Origin: Carettochelys insculpta
Lineage: Eukaryota > Chordata > Testudines > Carettochelyidae
Reading direction: 5' to 3'
DNA: 64,000 nucleotides
NCBI RefSeq assembly: GCF_033958435.1
Contig: NC_134144.1
Location: forward strand, 10,968,010 to 11,032,009
Shown: one piece after another, positions 1 through 15,900 of the stretch
Layout of the letters: every line of letters starts with the position of its first letter
How positions within the stretch are numbered: position 1 is the first letter of the stretch
Notes under the pieces: model-generated
Seen by the model: only the letters and a program-made list of their open reading frames with translations
Databases searched by the model: none
Told to the model about the DNA's origin: nothing
Position numbers and translations under genes: made by a program

Positions 1-1046
1 AGCATGCATTAAAATGTTCTTGTTCAAGTCCAACGGCGCTGAAGTTTGTGAAACAGCTTTTCTTAGAGAGAATGAATTATTTTCAAGCAATGACATATTC
101 TCAATATTCTAGTTTTTAGTGCTGTATCATATTACATTAAGGTCAATCAGCCTTTGCAAGAGTACATTTAGAAACAAACAGTCAAACGGAAAAAAAGCAA
201 AAGAAAAAAAATGCATGTGCACTGCAGCTACATCCATTTCTAAAAATAACAGCACTCATGTGCCATGACTTTTGGGGCCCTCAGGAAATGCTGCAGTAGT
301 TGACAGTCTCACCTTCCTATAGGAAAACTTGCTTCTCCACATAATCTACCTAAGATTTGCTTTCTTGCTTAGTATGATCGGAGGGGAAATATTCTCTATT
401 GTCATTTTCTTCCCACTGCTCTAACCTTTCTAGCTTTCTAATTTTCACACTCTGCTATTCTAACTCCCCCAAAACCTTGGTTGTTATGTTTGAACATTAT
501 CCTCTTTGTCATGCCCGGCTGATTCCAGACTAAAATTATTCGCCATCCATTTGTTAAGAACATAAAGAAAAACAAACCTCTAGGAGTGCTCTCCCATGGG
601 ATTGCTTTACAGTATATAGTTACCATATTGGAACAGGATTACTCGTAACATTTTCCATGCAGCAATGGCGGTACTGATGGAGCTGTCATTGCTGCACTAC
701 AAACTCAATGCTCTGTCACTGCCAGTTATGATTTTAGTACTATAAACTTTGTCACAGTTCTGCCCCTACTAAGACCTGCTATAACTCTCATACAATCAGC
801 TTCCTCAATGTCATGTTCTTTCCCCACGCATCATGACTCTTGCTGACATGTTCAATGAGAACAACTTTATTTTTTTAAATCAACTGTCTAAATTATTAAT
901 ACAGTTATAAAGATGGCACTCGATCATCTGCAGAAGGCAGCGAGACAAAACAGCAACATAATCTCTCATTTCAGACATCTGTCTCATGCAGATTTCCTTA
1001 AAAATTGCAGGGAGAATCAGCTCAGGAGAAAGCCTCAGTAACATAC
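1..1046 (-). other. PARD3B: PARD3B intron downstream of the 1047..1126 exon (partial)
   Basis: This is the first kilobase of the intron following the 1047..1126 exon, read on the minus strand. It begins with a good donor (CAG|gtatgt). The last coding exon expected in this gene family, a proline- and tyrosine-rich C-terminus, is not present here and should lie left of position 1. I recognise no transposon or RNA gene in this stretch; short ORFs here look like chance. Confidence 0.7.
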
Positions 1047-1126
1047 CTGGGTAAGGATGCATATTGCCTTTCCATCCCTTCAAAGTGGATATTGTGTGAA
1101 CTCCCATCTGGACCTTTTCCAGACAC
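1047..1126 (-). CDS. PARD3B: PARD3B coding exon, C-terminal region (80 nt)
   Basis: This internal exon lies on the minus strand. The acceptor is ttctctccacag|GTG and the donor is CCCAG|gtatgt. A branch-point-like ctaat lies about 20 nt upstream of the acceptor. It encodes 26 whole codons, beginning VSGKGPDGSSHNIHFEG and ending MERQYASLP, plus two bases (AG) of a split Arg codon. The motifs GKGPDG, HFEGMERQYASLP and the initial V match the C-terminal tail of the Par3-like polarity scaffold PARD3B as I remember it. PARD3 proteins are PDZ scaffolds at tight junctions that organise the PAR polarity complex; this exon lies past the PDZ domains in the low-complexity tail. It joins in frame to the exon at 23692..23827. 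The paralogue PARD3 is the main alternative. The long plus-strand ORF covering this exon is an antisense shadow. Confidence 0.85.
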
Positions 1127-4100
1127 CTGTGGAGAGAAGAGTAATTAGAGATGAATATCAATTATACACCCCAGTTACTGACAGAGCATCTCAAAATGAT
1201 AATCAGAGAACAAATGATGCTGCAGAGTGCCAAAATCAACAAAAGAAAGGCAGGGACTCAGACAATCCACAAATCTTGTACTTAACCTTATCATTGCTAG
1301 GAAGGAAGGGTTCCATATCAAAAGATTGTTCAGAACAGGTACCTTCTTCGGTGCTGGTCCCTTGGCAGAAGGCCAGCAGAAATACTGTAAAATTTTCTGT
1401 TAGTCTCCCACCCAATTCAGTAAGATCAGGAGTTAAACCTGATTATATAAAACATCGCACTACTGCTGAGTATGAGTGCATCGTTCGAAAGGAAGAGGAG
1501 TTTACATTTTAATTCCAGGCCTGTTTATCATCTGCTGTCAATTTTTTCCACAGTAAAAAATGTGATATAAACACCTTTTGCTTTTATTCATAACACAAAT
1601 AAAGACACTTTCCATAGCACTGTTTTAAAGCAGAATATCTAACATGGATGCCTGCGCATTTATGATGCTCTAATCTTGTTTCAGAAATGAAGCATTATGG
1701 TGCTCAATGAAAGCATCGGCTCTCTACTTGGTCTGTTTTCAAAATGGCAGCTATAGTTGGCTGGGGTCTGAGAACCTATCAGGACTGGTCAAACTGAGGT
1801 AGGAACACTGAACTTAGATGCTTTCAGCTCAGGGGAGTCCTCCAGATTTCACTCACTCAATGCTTGTTGATGGTCCAAGTGTTAAGAGCCTTGTTAAAAT
1901 GGAACTATTATTCTTTTTCTCCATAAATGCAGAAGGCTCACTGACTGCATTCAGTGTTTCAAACATTAGTATGTAGTCTTATTCTGGCACTGCTAGAATC
2001 AGCAGTTTTATAAAGCAATATACCATGAGGCCATCTAAAATCCCCTTCCTCCTTTGCAGATTAATGGCAGAAGGGAAGATTTAATACCTTTTCAAACACT
2101 ATTTAACAATTCATTAAGAAGAAATGAATAAATCACACTAGGCTTTCTGTAAATGTCTGATTATAAAAAGAGGAAACAAACCAAAAGTAACATGTTTTTC
2201 ACATTCTGCAGGTCAGAGCACCCTTCTATCAATCTTGTAATTGATGCACAATACATCAGTTTAACTAAAGAGATTTAAAATCTGTGGTGATGGAAAATTT
2301 GTGCAGTGGGTTGTAATTAGGTTTATTTACCTATACATAATGTTTTCATTGACAATATCTCTTGGAGAGATCCATTACACAAAACAAGTCCAAAACAAAC
2401 AAATGTATTATCACATTAAGTTGCTAGGCACATTTCAGGAATTATTGCCAACTAGCCATGTGATGCCAAGTATGAACCCTAATATTCTGGAGCTAATATT
2501 AGTAATAATCCAACCTTAAGAACTGTTTCTGGAAGGGCCCTTGGCTAATGTCTCTGATTGAATCAAAATTGTAAGGGGACCTTAAGGGGTTTTTGAGTAC
2601 CAGAAAACAATCGTTTGATTTGAAATGGCCCTACTTTAACAGTGCTTCACTTAAGGGGGGGAAAAATAACTGCCCTAGATTTCCAAATGGGCAGAAAGCA
2701 AAAACAGATTATCTTGTTCATTCTTCCACCAGTAAAAGTGACACACGTTTTATACAGCGAATGAGTACAAAATTTCACAGTCACTTCAGCTGTTCTCACA
2801 CATCTAATCTGAGCAGGTTGGCAATTTTCCTTAAATAGCTGGGTACTCTGGTGATAGACAAAGCCAGAACTTTTTGCTATTTTTTGAGGAAAAGCAAAGG
2901 AAAAAAACACATTTAAGGTTTTATTTACAGAGCACAAAAATTATGTGAAATATGGTCTCCCTGCTTGATGCAGGGTAGAGGATACAGGATAAATGATACA
3001 CAGGGTAGTCAATCCGAATTCTAAATCAGAATGCAAGTTTCCTGGTAACTACCTTTAAGCCTACTAAGCATAAACACAGTCAATGTACAGCTATGGGAAA
3101 TGACGACATTTACTGGGTCTTTACCAGGAAAAACTTATGTAGTCACTGTGTAGGTGAAAAGTACTTAGGTTAGATGTGTGCATTGTAACAACCTGAAACA
3201 TCAATTTTTTGATTGTTTCTCACAGAGAAAATAAAAGCAGGTGTCTCCTGCCAGTTCTCTTTGTGTAAGTGTTCTGAGATACAGTTACCATAGAAACTAA
3301 TTGTGGATACAGTTTCAAACATTTGGCTCCACATAACTGATGGGTAGACACCCGTGAAAACCTTTTTCATTTTATAGTTTATTTCATGTTGGGGGAATTG
3401 TGTCTTACTTTGTTTTGTCTTGGGAGGCTCAGGTGGGGTGAGCTGCCCTCCAGTTGCAGAAAGAACCTGTTCCAACACTCACTGTACAGTGGTGTTGGGC
3501 CTGTCTCCCTGTTCTGGACATTGCAAGCTGTTGCATGGGACCACAGGGCTGTACTCAGCTTTGGCTTGGCAACCCTTCCACCACAGGGGGGGTGGATCAA
3601 GCCAAAGCGAACTGTGTGCCAGGTCATAACACCTGGAGCAGAGCCTAGCTCTGTCATCTGCAGATGCTGCTGTGAGGTTAGTTTTTTTTCATTCATGGTT
3701 TTTAACTTTTGTGAAAAACACGAGGCTCTACGAATAGTTCTCTACACCCCTTGTAGAACTATCCAGTTAGCTGGAAGAGCAAATTCTTCCTGTGTCTTTA
3801 ATTAAAGACTCAGCCATCCTTTCTCATTTCCTTTTTTTCATCTGTCTAACATCAACAAAGATGACAGATTGCTCAATTAAAAGTAAAATGGCTTCTGAGA
3901 GAAGACATTGACCTGAAGAAAAGACAAAAGTTACTGCACTGGAAATGTGTGCCTCTTTAAATAGTTAGCTGTGTTCTAGAAACACCATCAGACATGGCTC
4001 TGTACCATTCTTTACACTTTTGGGGATTAGTTAGGGTGAATAATTTGCTTTGGAAAGACTAACTTAATATGATCAAGCACCAAGCAGTAAAAGTAAAGTT

Positions 4101-4538
4101 GATCTGCAAGTCCAAACATTGGTGCATAATCGGTTTTAAGCACAGTATTTGCTTGCCTTACTATTAACTATAAATAATTAACTGTATTAACTCACAAAAA
4201 AAGATCTAGCCATCACTATGCAGAGTTCACTATAGACCTCTGCTTAATTCATAAAAGTGGTCAAAAAACAAGCAAAACATGAGGATGGGAAAAGAATAGG
4301 ATCGACAATTATATAGAAACTATTATAATGCAATGAAATAAATCAGCAATTTATCTGTAGCAGGAATACTGTGCACGGTGATACTATGTATTAGAAAGGG
4401 TGAAAAATTATTGGAAGCTGAGGAAGAAATTAAATGATCAGGACTAAATTTAGCAAGAAGATGAACATTTGAGAGGACAGAACAAACAATGAACTGTATA
4501 CAATAAGCAGATTAAGCATTTTTATCTATTCTCTCAAA
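1127..4538. other. Intronic sequence, no repeat or gene recognised
   Basis: About 3.4 kb of AT-rich unique-looking intron. ORFs of up to 151 codons occur (for example plus strand 1057..1512 and 3386..3805), but they have no recognisable domain. One of them merely lies antisense over the PARD3B exon. A perfect 12-bp palindrome (cactgtacagtg) sits near 3480, which is not remarkable by itself. Confidence 0.5.
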
Positions 4539-4762
4539 GGCCGTTTCTATACATGCCACTTTTTCCGAAAGTGGCATGCTACTAAATGGCCCAAAAAATG
4601 CTTATGAGGCACGGATGTAAATTCCCCATGCCTCATTAGCATACTGTCACACGATTTGGAGTTCAGAAGAAGCTCTTCTGGACTCCAAAACAGCCTGTAG
4701 AGGCGTGGCCCCGGGGGATCTCCCGGAAAGAAATCCTCCTGCGGGAAGCCCCTTCTTCATCA
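4539..4762 (+). mobile_element. MITE-like fragment of the TCTACAC-ended group, truncated
   Basis: The left end ggccgtttctatacatgcc resembles the GGCTRTGTCTACAC ends of the complete elements elsewhere in the window. It is followed by short internal inverted repeats (gccact...agtggc) and a 'cctcattagcat' block shared in kind with the element at 34501. No right terminus is visible, so the copy is taken as 3' truncated. The right boundary is approximate. Confidence 0.5.
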
Positions 4763-6466
4763 GCAGGTTTGGTCAAAGTCAGGTCAGGTTCCTAGAATGC
4801 CAGACTAGAAAGGCTCAGCTTGTACCTTTTTAAAATAAATAATAAGCAAACAACAAACAATTAATCTGGGGAACTCACGGCCAAAAGGTTTCACTGAGGC
4901 CAATAACATAGTAGATTTCTAAGAAGAAGAAATGATAGTTTGGTTGCAAATAATTTCCTAAATTTGCCAATTCTTCCAAGAAAAACTGCCCCCAAACCAA
5001 AAATTAAATGAATATAGACCAAACCCAGTGAATAGCTTACATCAGCAGAGGGTCTGCACTGACCGACAAGAAATGATTTGCCAGTGCCAGGAAATGTTGT
5101 CATGAACTGTTAATTGGGGTATCTGGAAATACTCTTCCATATTTACCTGCAAGTAAGTGGTGGTATCAAAAAAAAGAGTCTGGCCCACAAGAAGTCGTGT
5201 GCTTCCCTTCATGCTGAAGGTGAGACTGCTCACCTTTTCTGCTCAGAAAGGGTTTTATTTCATTCTTCCTGGTCCACATTTGACTTGTCATTGGGTCTTT
5301 TCTCTGAAGCCAACATAAGTTTAAGGCAAAGAAATTTACTTAGGCAAGTGCTAGTTGGGCTATGATATTCAACATGATGGGCGGTGAGCACTTCTGGTGT
5401 TGGTAGGGTATTCTATGCCCACAAGCACACCCATACATTATATATTTACATGGAGAGGTCATTACATTTCTCAGTATTGACTATGTGTTTGCATGTTGCC
5501 TAACAAGAAGGGGTCCTGGGTTTTAACTGCGGTCGCAAGGTACTACCACAATATAAATGATAATTCTCTTTCCATAATTCCTACGGCCCCTTTTTCGGGA
5601 GATCAAGATCCCACTCTGGATGGCATTCTGCCTCTCGCTGGGGTCCTACTTTGCCTGTTTGATAGATCATCATGACTTCCCTAGTGACCTACTGGTGTTC
5701 CCCCACTATGTCCTTTCAGTTTGTAGTGTATTAGAATGGAATTGTAACCTAACAATCCAACTCTTATGCTGACTGTAAACTCCCAAATTTCAGAGAACCA
5801 CACCAGAGAGGGCAATCATACCAAGCCATGACCTCAGGTGGGGTAGGACGGGCATATGTAGGACACACACAGGACATCACAACAGTCTTACTCACCCAGC
5901 TCATAAGGCCAATGTTAGAGTTACAGGGTGGGACCCAGTGCATGAGTCCTTACACTTTAAAGGAGACTTGTGCTCCTACGTCCACCTGATATCTTCAGAG
6001 CACAAGGCTGAGAATAAGCACAGCATATTACATATTTTGCTACTTAGTACATTTCTCGTGATTATCTCTTAAGGGCTTACTCCAGATGCCTGTCTGACCT
6101 CCCTGCTTAAAGCTCTGCTTTTGTCTGGAAGCACATCTAATCACATGGGTTGCAATTCAGCATGCAAAAAAGAGCTACAGAAAGAGGAATGTGCTCTTTG
6201 ACCTGCAGGTCTCCTCTCTGCTGGGACACACTTGGTTTTTGTTGTCTATTAGGTGAAAACTGAGAAAAACAGAGTGGTAAAAATTAATTTGCCTCTGTTT
6301 CCCCCTTGATGGTTTGTGCACAGATCAAAATTCAAAACTCACCAGTTTGACCTTCAGTATTTTAACTATTCACACAGCTCTAGTAACTGGACATTTTAAA
6401 ACACAGCCACTTGATTGGATACATTTTTCTTTACAAGCCAAAGTGGCAGAAAGGGTGTTATAGAGG
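4763..6466. other. Intronic sequence, nothing recognised
   Basis: About 1.7 kb with only short ORFs (below 85 codons) and no repeat I can name. Confidence 0.4.
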
Positions 6467-6540
6467 GAGATGGACTTGGTGAACAGATGGAGCTGGTCTG
6501 GATGATCTAACAGGTCTTTTCCACCTTTGATTCTGTGATC
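6467..6540 (+). mobile_element. CR1 LINE 3' tail fragment
   Basis: A 5'-truncated piece containing gatggacttggtg, gatgatctaacaggtc and the terminal gattctgtgat. These are the hallmarks of the CR1 3' end, and they match the tail at 53780..53833. Only about 75 bp remain, so it carries no coding capacity. Confidence 0.65.
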
Positions 6541-7418
6541 CCTTCATTATGCAGTGTTCCTAGTCCTTCATCTAGGTTTTTTAATTTTTAAAGCAAAAGG
6601 CAAACATTTAAATTTAAAAATTCTAACTGTGTCCCTAGTTCAAAAGACTATTTCTGATGTTTTCCTCACATACAGAAAAAAGGGTGTATTTTGGTTTCCT
6701 GGTTTTGTAATGAAAGTTGAAACAGTGATTTTGCGTTATTATAACACTCATCATTTCTCTCTCTAATTTGGATGGTTTTTAATAAAGCTCCATTGATTTC
6801 CCTGAAAGAAATCCCTCCTGGCAAAAGCAGAACACACACGCTGATTGCTAAATATGCAGCAATTATCATATTCAGCAGCATACTTTAATATCTTATTTAT
6901 AGATGTATCTATGTATAATTTGGTTTAATTAAGTTGCATTGATTTTAATGACAGCAGCAGTCCTCAAAGAAGGAGTTATATGATCCCATCAATACCACTC
7001 TACCATTGTTTGGACATAGGATAGCATCTTCAGTATGTCTCCTTTGTATACGCCTTTCCTTTTCAAGTGGCTATGATGGCAAACCCAAGTGACATTCAGT
7101 GGAAAACCTCTAAACCACCTCCATGTGATTGAGATCACTTTGACTTTCCCTATGACTTGCCAGTCTTACATATAGGATAATTTGGGAGAATGAAGACAGA
7201 ATCAATGTTTTGCATGTGGTCGTGGACTTGACTCTTGCTTTTGAAGAATTTCGTGCATTTGTTTCTATTCTAGATGAAATTTGTGGCACGTACAATTTTA
7301 TATTTGCATTCCCCAATTATTATATGATGTCCTTAGTGTCTTATGTTGGTGGAGGAAACACCCAATTCTTACCCTTAGCATCTCTCCTTGAGAGTTCCAC
7401 ATGATGATTAAATATTTT

Positions 7419-7682
7419 AGGGCCCTGATTCAACAATGGCCCTGTGTGGGTTGACCTCTGCATCCGCACAGAGCCCCAGATGCAGGGCCAAGGCCTCGCA
7501 TATTTTGAAATCAAGCTCTGTGGGCTCAGGGTCATAAGGTGCTGAGCATTCCAGACCTGATCCAGTAAAGTACTTAAGCATATGCTTAATTTTAAATACC
7601 TTTATAGTCCCCTTGATGTCTGTGGGTCTGGCGACATCCATAGTTAAGTGTGTGTTTACATGCTTTTGCTGAATCAGTGACA
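7419..7682. mobile_element. MITE-like element with CCTGATTCA ends
   Basis: The left end ggccctgattcaacaa and the right end ttttgctgaatcagtg are imperfect inverted repeats about 265 bp apart. A second internal pair lies around 'acttaagcatatgcttaa'. This resembles a short amniote repeat that I know by its 'TGATTCA...TGAATCA' ends, but I cannot assign it to a superfamily. Confidence 0.45.
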
Positions 7683-9696
7683 GAGCACTTAGCTTTCCAG
7701 AATCAAAGACTACAAAACTAAAACCACAGTAACAGTGCCTTTGTCCCTACTATTTTTGACAATGTTTGTCATAATTTAAACAGTGTAAAATTTCTCTTGT
7801 AAAACTCCTGAGAACTAAGATAACACTTCCTTTCTTCACTGAAAATATATAATTACAACAGGAACCATACATATTGTCAGCAGAGTGGTTCTGTCCATTT
7901 GGTGGTTCAAGGCAGGTGCTCCAGGCCTGTGGCAGTTACCTCAACAGCCCTATGGATGGGACCTGCAGAGTTGTGGGGAGGCCTGGTGTGGAGCAGGGGG
8001 TGTAGCTTGAGGAAGCTGGTGTGGGGTGTGGGGAGAGCAGGGCCCGGATCTCTCATCCTCCTAGGGATGGCCCTGTTTCTCACAAACACTTAACCACCAT
8101 TCCAATAGTGGAGAACCTTCGGTCTAAATTAATCCACAAGGCCTATAATGACTGCCCTGTTGATGATCTGAAATATTTTTAGGACAGCAAATATACTGGA
8201 ATGTCTTTAAAACATTATGTCTCAGGATCTCCATCTATCACCCAGTCTTAGTGTGTATATATTTTTCACACAGGGTGAAAAATGAGCACTAGTTTTCTAA
8301 ATCACTGCATCTCAGAATACATCAACGTTAATTTTATAAGAATTATCCATTTTAAAGAAGTATCCATGTTAAAATGCAAGGGCATGATCTCAAAGGAAGA
8401 ACTTCAAGGCAGCTATGCTACTGCATTTGTGGTTTCTGGTCATCATTTTTCATTCACTGATTATCACTATAAGTGTTGATTAATAGTTATGTTCATGCTG
8501 CTAGAATGCATTTCCCTTGGGTGAAAAAAACATTATTGTGTAAAGAAAAAGGATAATAATCACACCATTCTTCCTCTTTCCCATAAAAAAATGCACAGAG
8601 ACAAGCATATCAGAGTTACTGATGATCTTGGCTTCCCTGGTTAGTGGTTTTGAACAGTTTTGCTTAAAAGATGAGCTCAAGCAGTCAGAACATTAATTTG
8701 ACAATCAGTTTGTGAGACAATTAAGTGCTTCTTAATCTCATGAGCCCTCTTCTTTTGGAAAACAAACAAACAAAAAAGAGATATAATCAACAGGCCTTAG
8801 ATAGCAGTTTTGCTGATATACAGTCATTTTATTTTTGGATTCCTTCTTCCTTAAAATCCCCAAACCACCACGAAGCTTCAATGACATCTGCACATCAAAC
8901 TTGCAACTAGTAGAGATGATTAACTTAGTGCTTATTTTTCCTCCTCAGTAAGGCCCTAGCTCTTATTCATTGAGGTGAGCTCATGATTTAGATTTACGTA
9001 CAGAGAAAAATTCTTTATAACGACAATAGAGACTACAAGCACAGACGGGAACTTTAAAAAGAAAACAGGCTGTTCTTATACAGTGGTTGCATTTAAAAAC
9101 ATGGCAATTGCTGTCGCTAAATAGAAAACACGATCTCATCATTTGCCATATCCCCTATAAGCAAGTACATGGAATTCAGCAAAGGGGGAAAATGAAGTTA
9201 TAAGAGAGAACTAAAAAGGTTTTGAGTGCACAGTGGATATTCTGTTTTCTGAATCTCCATTCCACAATCCCTGGGTCCCAGATCCTTGAGGGCTATCAGT
9301 TTCCTTTGTCCATGCTAAAAGAGATCATTTCCTGCCCCCTAACTTTCTCCCTGGGTGGCTTTTCTTTCATTAATCCTATAATGTGTTTTTGTGACTGCTA
9401 CTTCTTAATTGTCTCTAATGAACACCAGACTGGTGACAGCCTCCTCACAATACTTACTGCTCATGCTTAAAGCAGAGACCCTTCAGCTAATGATAAAAGA
9501 ACTTTAACACTCCCTCCACTCCTCCCTGCTAAAAGCTCAGTATCATAATCCGCATTGTTTCTTCTTAAAAGAGTAGGTGCACTTCAATTACTTTAACACA
9601 GAGGCAGATCAATTCACATGGTCTCACCCTAAACCTCTCACAGAAGGAACCATTTAATTTGGGATTAACATTTTTTTGAGTGGCTGGGGTGGGGGG
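7683..9696. other. Intronic sequence, nothing recognised
   Basis: About 2 kb. A GC-richer patch at 7900..8090 gives overlapping ORFs on both strands (60 to 64 codons) without any recognisable domain. The rest is AT-rich intron. Confidence 0.4.
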
Positions 9697-12227
<2,531 letters not shown>

Positions 12228-12549
12228 GAGCATCTACACACTGCCACCCCTATTTCAAAACAATTTCAAAACAGCATATGCCTTATTCCAAAATTAGTAA
12301 GCCTCATTATATGAAGAATAGCACCGTTTTCAAAACAGAGGCTGTATAGACATGAAATAGAGTCTCTTTCATAATAGTCTATAGCGTGTCCAATGGCTCT
12401 ACTTCAAAACAGGCTCTATTGTGCGTAGACACACTACTTCAAAATAGCTGAGTGCTATTCTGAAATGTATTCTGTATGTAGTTGCGTTACTTCAGAATGA
12501 GCTATTCTGGAATACCGCTTCCGGAATAATGCTGCTGTGTAGACATAGC
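12228..12549. mobile_element. MITE, TCTACAC-ended group, TGA target duplication
   Basis: The left end gagcatctacacactgcc and the right end gctgtgtagacatagc are inverted. The flanking triplets are TGA (12225..12227) and TGA (12550..12552), a candidate 3-bp target duplication. The interior contains several 'acttcaaaa' and 'ttcaaaac' segments. It has no coding capacity. Confidence 0.7.
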
Positions 12550-13550
12550 TGAAGAGACGTGTTTCTAATATTAATTTTTGATTCGGGTCTTTCAAGATGT
12601 TGACCTGACCGTGAAACTGAAGACAAGATGTAAAAAGGTCATGGACTGGTTTTGAATGCTGCATACCACAGTTACCTCCAATCTTATTTTCTATGATTTT
12701 TTTGTAAGTTTTCCAAGCTTAAGAAAATACATGCACACTTAGCTAAATTATCTATATACTCAGCGCTAGAATGATGTCTGATGGAAAATATAGCTGACAT
12801 CAAAGTATAGTCCCCACTCCACCCCCAATTTGCTTTAGAGAGAAGTTATGATAAACAGGTTGTGTGTTCCCTAATGTTACCATGGAAACTCTTTCTTTTC
12901 AGGCCATCATGTACAAAGGTAAAATTTGCATTAAAATATGATAGAATTTAATTTTTTTGTTAGACTCAAGTGGGGTCATGCTACCATACAGTATAGCTAT
13001 TATTTCAAACTTGGGAACATATGTTGAACGGAAAGATCTATTAATCCCTGTAAGCACGTGGGTGACCAATTACTGTTTAATTGCCAACTTGACAGGTATC
13101 TCCCTGGCAAATTAATGGAAAATACTTTGAAAATTAGCCTCTAATGCAAATAGAACTGTTAATACCAGATCTGCGAGTTGGTCACCACCAAACATACTTT
13201 ATTAATTCCCTGTGTACTTATTCCTCAGGCAACACGGATTAAGATTGTCAAAATTTCGGTTTTGCTGATGGCAGAACAGATACGTAGGACACAGTCATGT
13301 ACTCTGAATAATGCATGTGTACCACTTTCTTGGAAAATATGTTGTAAAATTAAATGTAATTGAAGTAGAGGTATCTGTATTAAATAGAAATAATAGTAGA
13401 AGGCGGGGAACTGCAGAGTTAGGCTCTACTTACTTTGTTTTGAATGACCTATAGTGAAATAACACTTTTGCAATTGACTTCACCAGGGTAAAGATTTCAT
13501 CCTGATCTTTGTCCGCTGCTGCTGCAATTTGTTTTTGGGAACACCTTAAT

Positions 13551-13960
13551 GGCTGTGTCTACGCTTGCATTCCTCTTTTGAAAGAGATATGCAAATGAGG
13601 CAAATCAAAAATACAAATGAGGCACAAATTTGCATATCACACACTGCATTTGCATATTCTTGTTTCAAAATAGCTTCTTTCAAAAGAAGAAAACCAGTGT
13701 AGACACTGCTCTTTCGAAAGTAAACTCCATCTTCAAAAGAATCCTTCGTCCTTTTATTTATGGGAAGGATTCTTTTGAAGATGGGGTTTACTTTTGAAAG
13801 AGCAGTGTCTACATTGGTTTTCTTCTTCCAAAAAAAGCTATTTCAAAATAAGAATATGTAAATTAAGTGTCAGATATGCAAATGTGTACCTCATTTGCAT
13901 TTTCAATTTACCTCACTTGCATACCTCTTTCGCAAGAGGAATGCAAGTGTAGAAACAGCC
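13551..13960. mobile_element. Long palindromic MITE (410 bp)
   Basis: The ends GGCTGTGTCTACGCTTGC and GCAAGTGTAGAAACAGCC are inverted, and the inverted match continues with few mismatches almost to the centre near 13755. The whole element can fold into one hairpin. Internal repetition of 'gtgtagacactgctcttt' and its complement suggests two head-to-head half copies. It is flanked by AAT on both sides (13548..13550 and 13961..13963), a candidate 3-bp target duplication. Confidence 0.85.
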
Positions 13961-14381
13961 AATATGTAAAACAAGTTATCCACTTCCCTTTCAGATAGCA
14001 ACAGCCTGCATGTCCCAAAGTATCTACCTTCACATTACATATAGTTTTAATAATCTACAAGAGGATGCATTTAACAGCCTGCAGAATATATGACTGTATT
14101 CACAATGTCTATTAATTATGACAATCAGCACTTATTGAAAAGCAAATATAATGCTCAAATGGTTAAGAGCAGAACAAGGTACTCACCATCAAAACCGTAC
14201 TAAACAGAATTTTACCAGAAACCCTGGAATATTCTCTTTTTTTACATAGTCTTGAATGAATAGCAGATACAGGTGGTATTAATACAGAATTTAATATACT
14301 GTTGGTAACACATTTGTGGCGATCTAGCACTTCACAATTAAGATATTATACACCAAGACCACCTGAACCTTAATGAAGGTA

Positions 14382-15330
14382 TAGAATATGTGACAGAATC
14401 ACAGAAGGTGAGGACTGGAAGAGACCTCAGGAGGTCATCCAATCCAACCTGTTGCTCAAAGCAGGACCAATCCCAACTGAATCATTCCAGCCAGGGCTTT
14501 GTCAAGCCTGGCCTTAAAACATCTAAGGATGGAGATTCCACTCTGTCTTAGGCAACCCATTCCAGTGCTTCACTACCTTCAAAGAGAAAGTTTTCCCTAA
14601 TATCCAGACCAGATCTCCCCCACTGCAACTAGAGACCATTCCTCCTTGTTCTGCAATCTGCCACTGCTGAGAATAGCTTGGCTCCATCCTCTTTGGAACC
14701 TTCCCCACTGCCTTTTCCGGTAGCTGAAAGTCTGATATCAACTCCACATCCCATTTTCTCTTCTGAACATTGAATAAGCCCAGCCTCTGCTTCCCTCAGC
14801 CTCTGCTTAAAATCATGCCCCCACCCTCACCCTTTTTGTTGCCCTCCACTGGACTCTCTCCAATTTGTAAACATCCTTTCTGTAGTGGGAGGTCCTAAAA
14901 CTGGATGCAATGCTCGAGATGTGACCTCACCAGTGCCAAATTGAAGAGAATAATAACTTCCCTTGATATGCTGGCAATGCTCCTACTAATGCAGCCCAAT
15001 ATGCTGTTAGGCTTCTTGGCAACATGGCTATATTGTTGACTCATATCAGCTTTTTGTTTGCTGTAATTCCCAGATCCTTTTCTGCACAACTACCACTTAG
15101 ATGGTCCATGGACTGTAGCGGTGCATGGGATTCTTCCATCCTAAGTGCAGGACTATGTATTTTTCCTTGTTGAACCTCATCAGATTTCTTTTTCTCCAAT
15201 CCTCCCATGTGTTTAGGTCATTCTGGGTCCTATCCCTAGTTTCCAGCATATTTACCTCTCCTCCCTACTTAGTGTCATCCCTGAACTTGCTGAGTGTCCA
15301 AACCAACCTATCATCCAGATCATTGTTATT
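14382..15330 (-). mobile_element. CR1 LINE 3' end, minus strand
   Basis: Read on the minus strand, the piece ends in gaggtctcttccagtcct and then CR1-type tail copies of gattctgtc/attctat. Upstream lies the degenerate C-terminus of the CR1 ORF2 protein, recognisable at 14523..14747 by VVKHWNGLP followed by the tail of the frame. The copy is 5' truncated near 15330 and contains stops and frameshifts, so it is inactive. The boundary at 15330 is approximate. Confidence 0.85.
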
Positions 15331-15900
15331 AGTAGGGATAGAACCCATATCCTTCAGCTTGGAAAAGCGTTCAACCATTTGAGTTAAAGAAGAATTTCAT
15401 TAGCTATTATCATTAAGGGACATATGACCTGCAATTCAGGAGCAGTGACTCCACATGATAGTGGGTTATGAGACACATTCACATTTGCTAGACCACTATT
15501 TAAATCAATAGAAGAGAAGAAGTTAAGAAAACATATTTTCAGCATTTGCTACACTAATTGCCAAATAAATAAATCAGCAAATACCATAAAAAGACAAAAG
15601 CCAGCTGAACATCAATGTTGGTCCCTCAGATCAGGTTACTTTGAATTAGTGTCCTATTATCGTGACTTAAGATTCCTTTTTGTACTGATAAATTCCTAGG
15701 CATAGAGACTTTAAAAATCCAATTTACTAAAGTATACATACACATTAAAATTTTCTTTAAAATTAGAAACACAAACGGAATTGACTGAGAATCTTTGCAG
15801 AGCTCCTTAACACAGAATATTCAGTAGGTGCAATGATTTTTAATCAGATGTTTGCAGGGTTGTGGCTGTCATTTTAGACTCAGGATATCAGAGACAAAAT

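Noticed and set aside
1057..1512. 151-codon plus-strand ORF
   Set aside because: It is antisense to the PARD3B exon and runs into intron; no domain.
3379..3805. Overlapping ORFs of up to 139 codons on both strands
   Set aside because: No domain and no splice context; overlapping frames on both strands point to chance.
14523..15089. Minus-strand ORFs of 74 and 64 codons
   Set aside because: They are degenerate pieces of a CR1 ORF2 C-terminus, covered by the CR1 feature and not independent genes.
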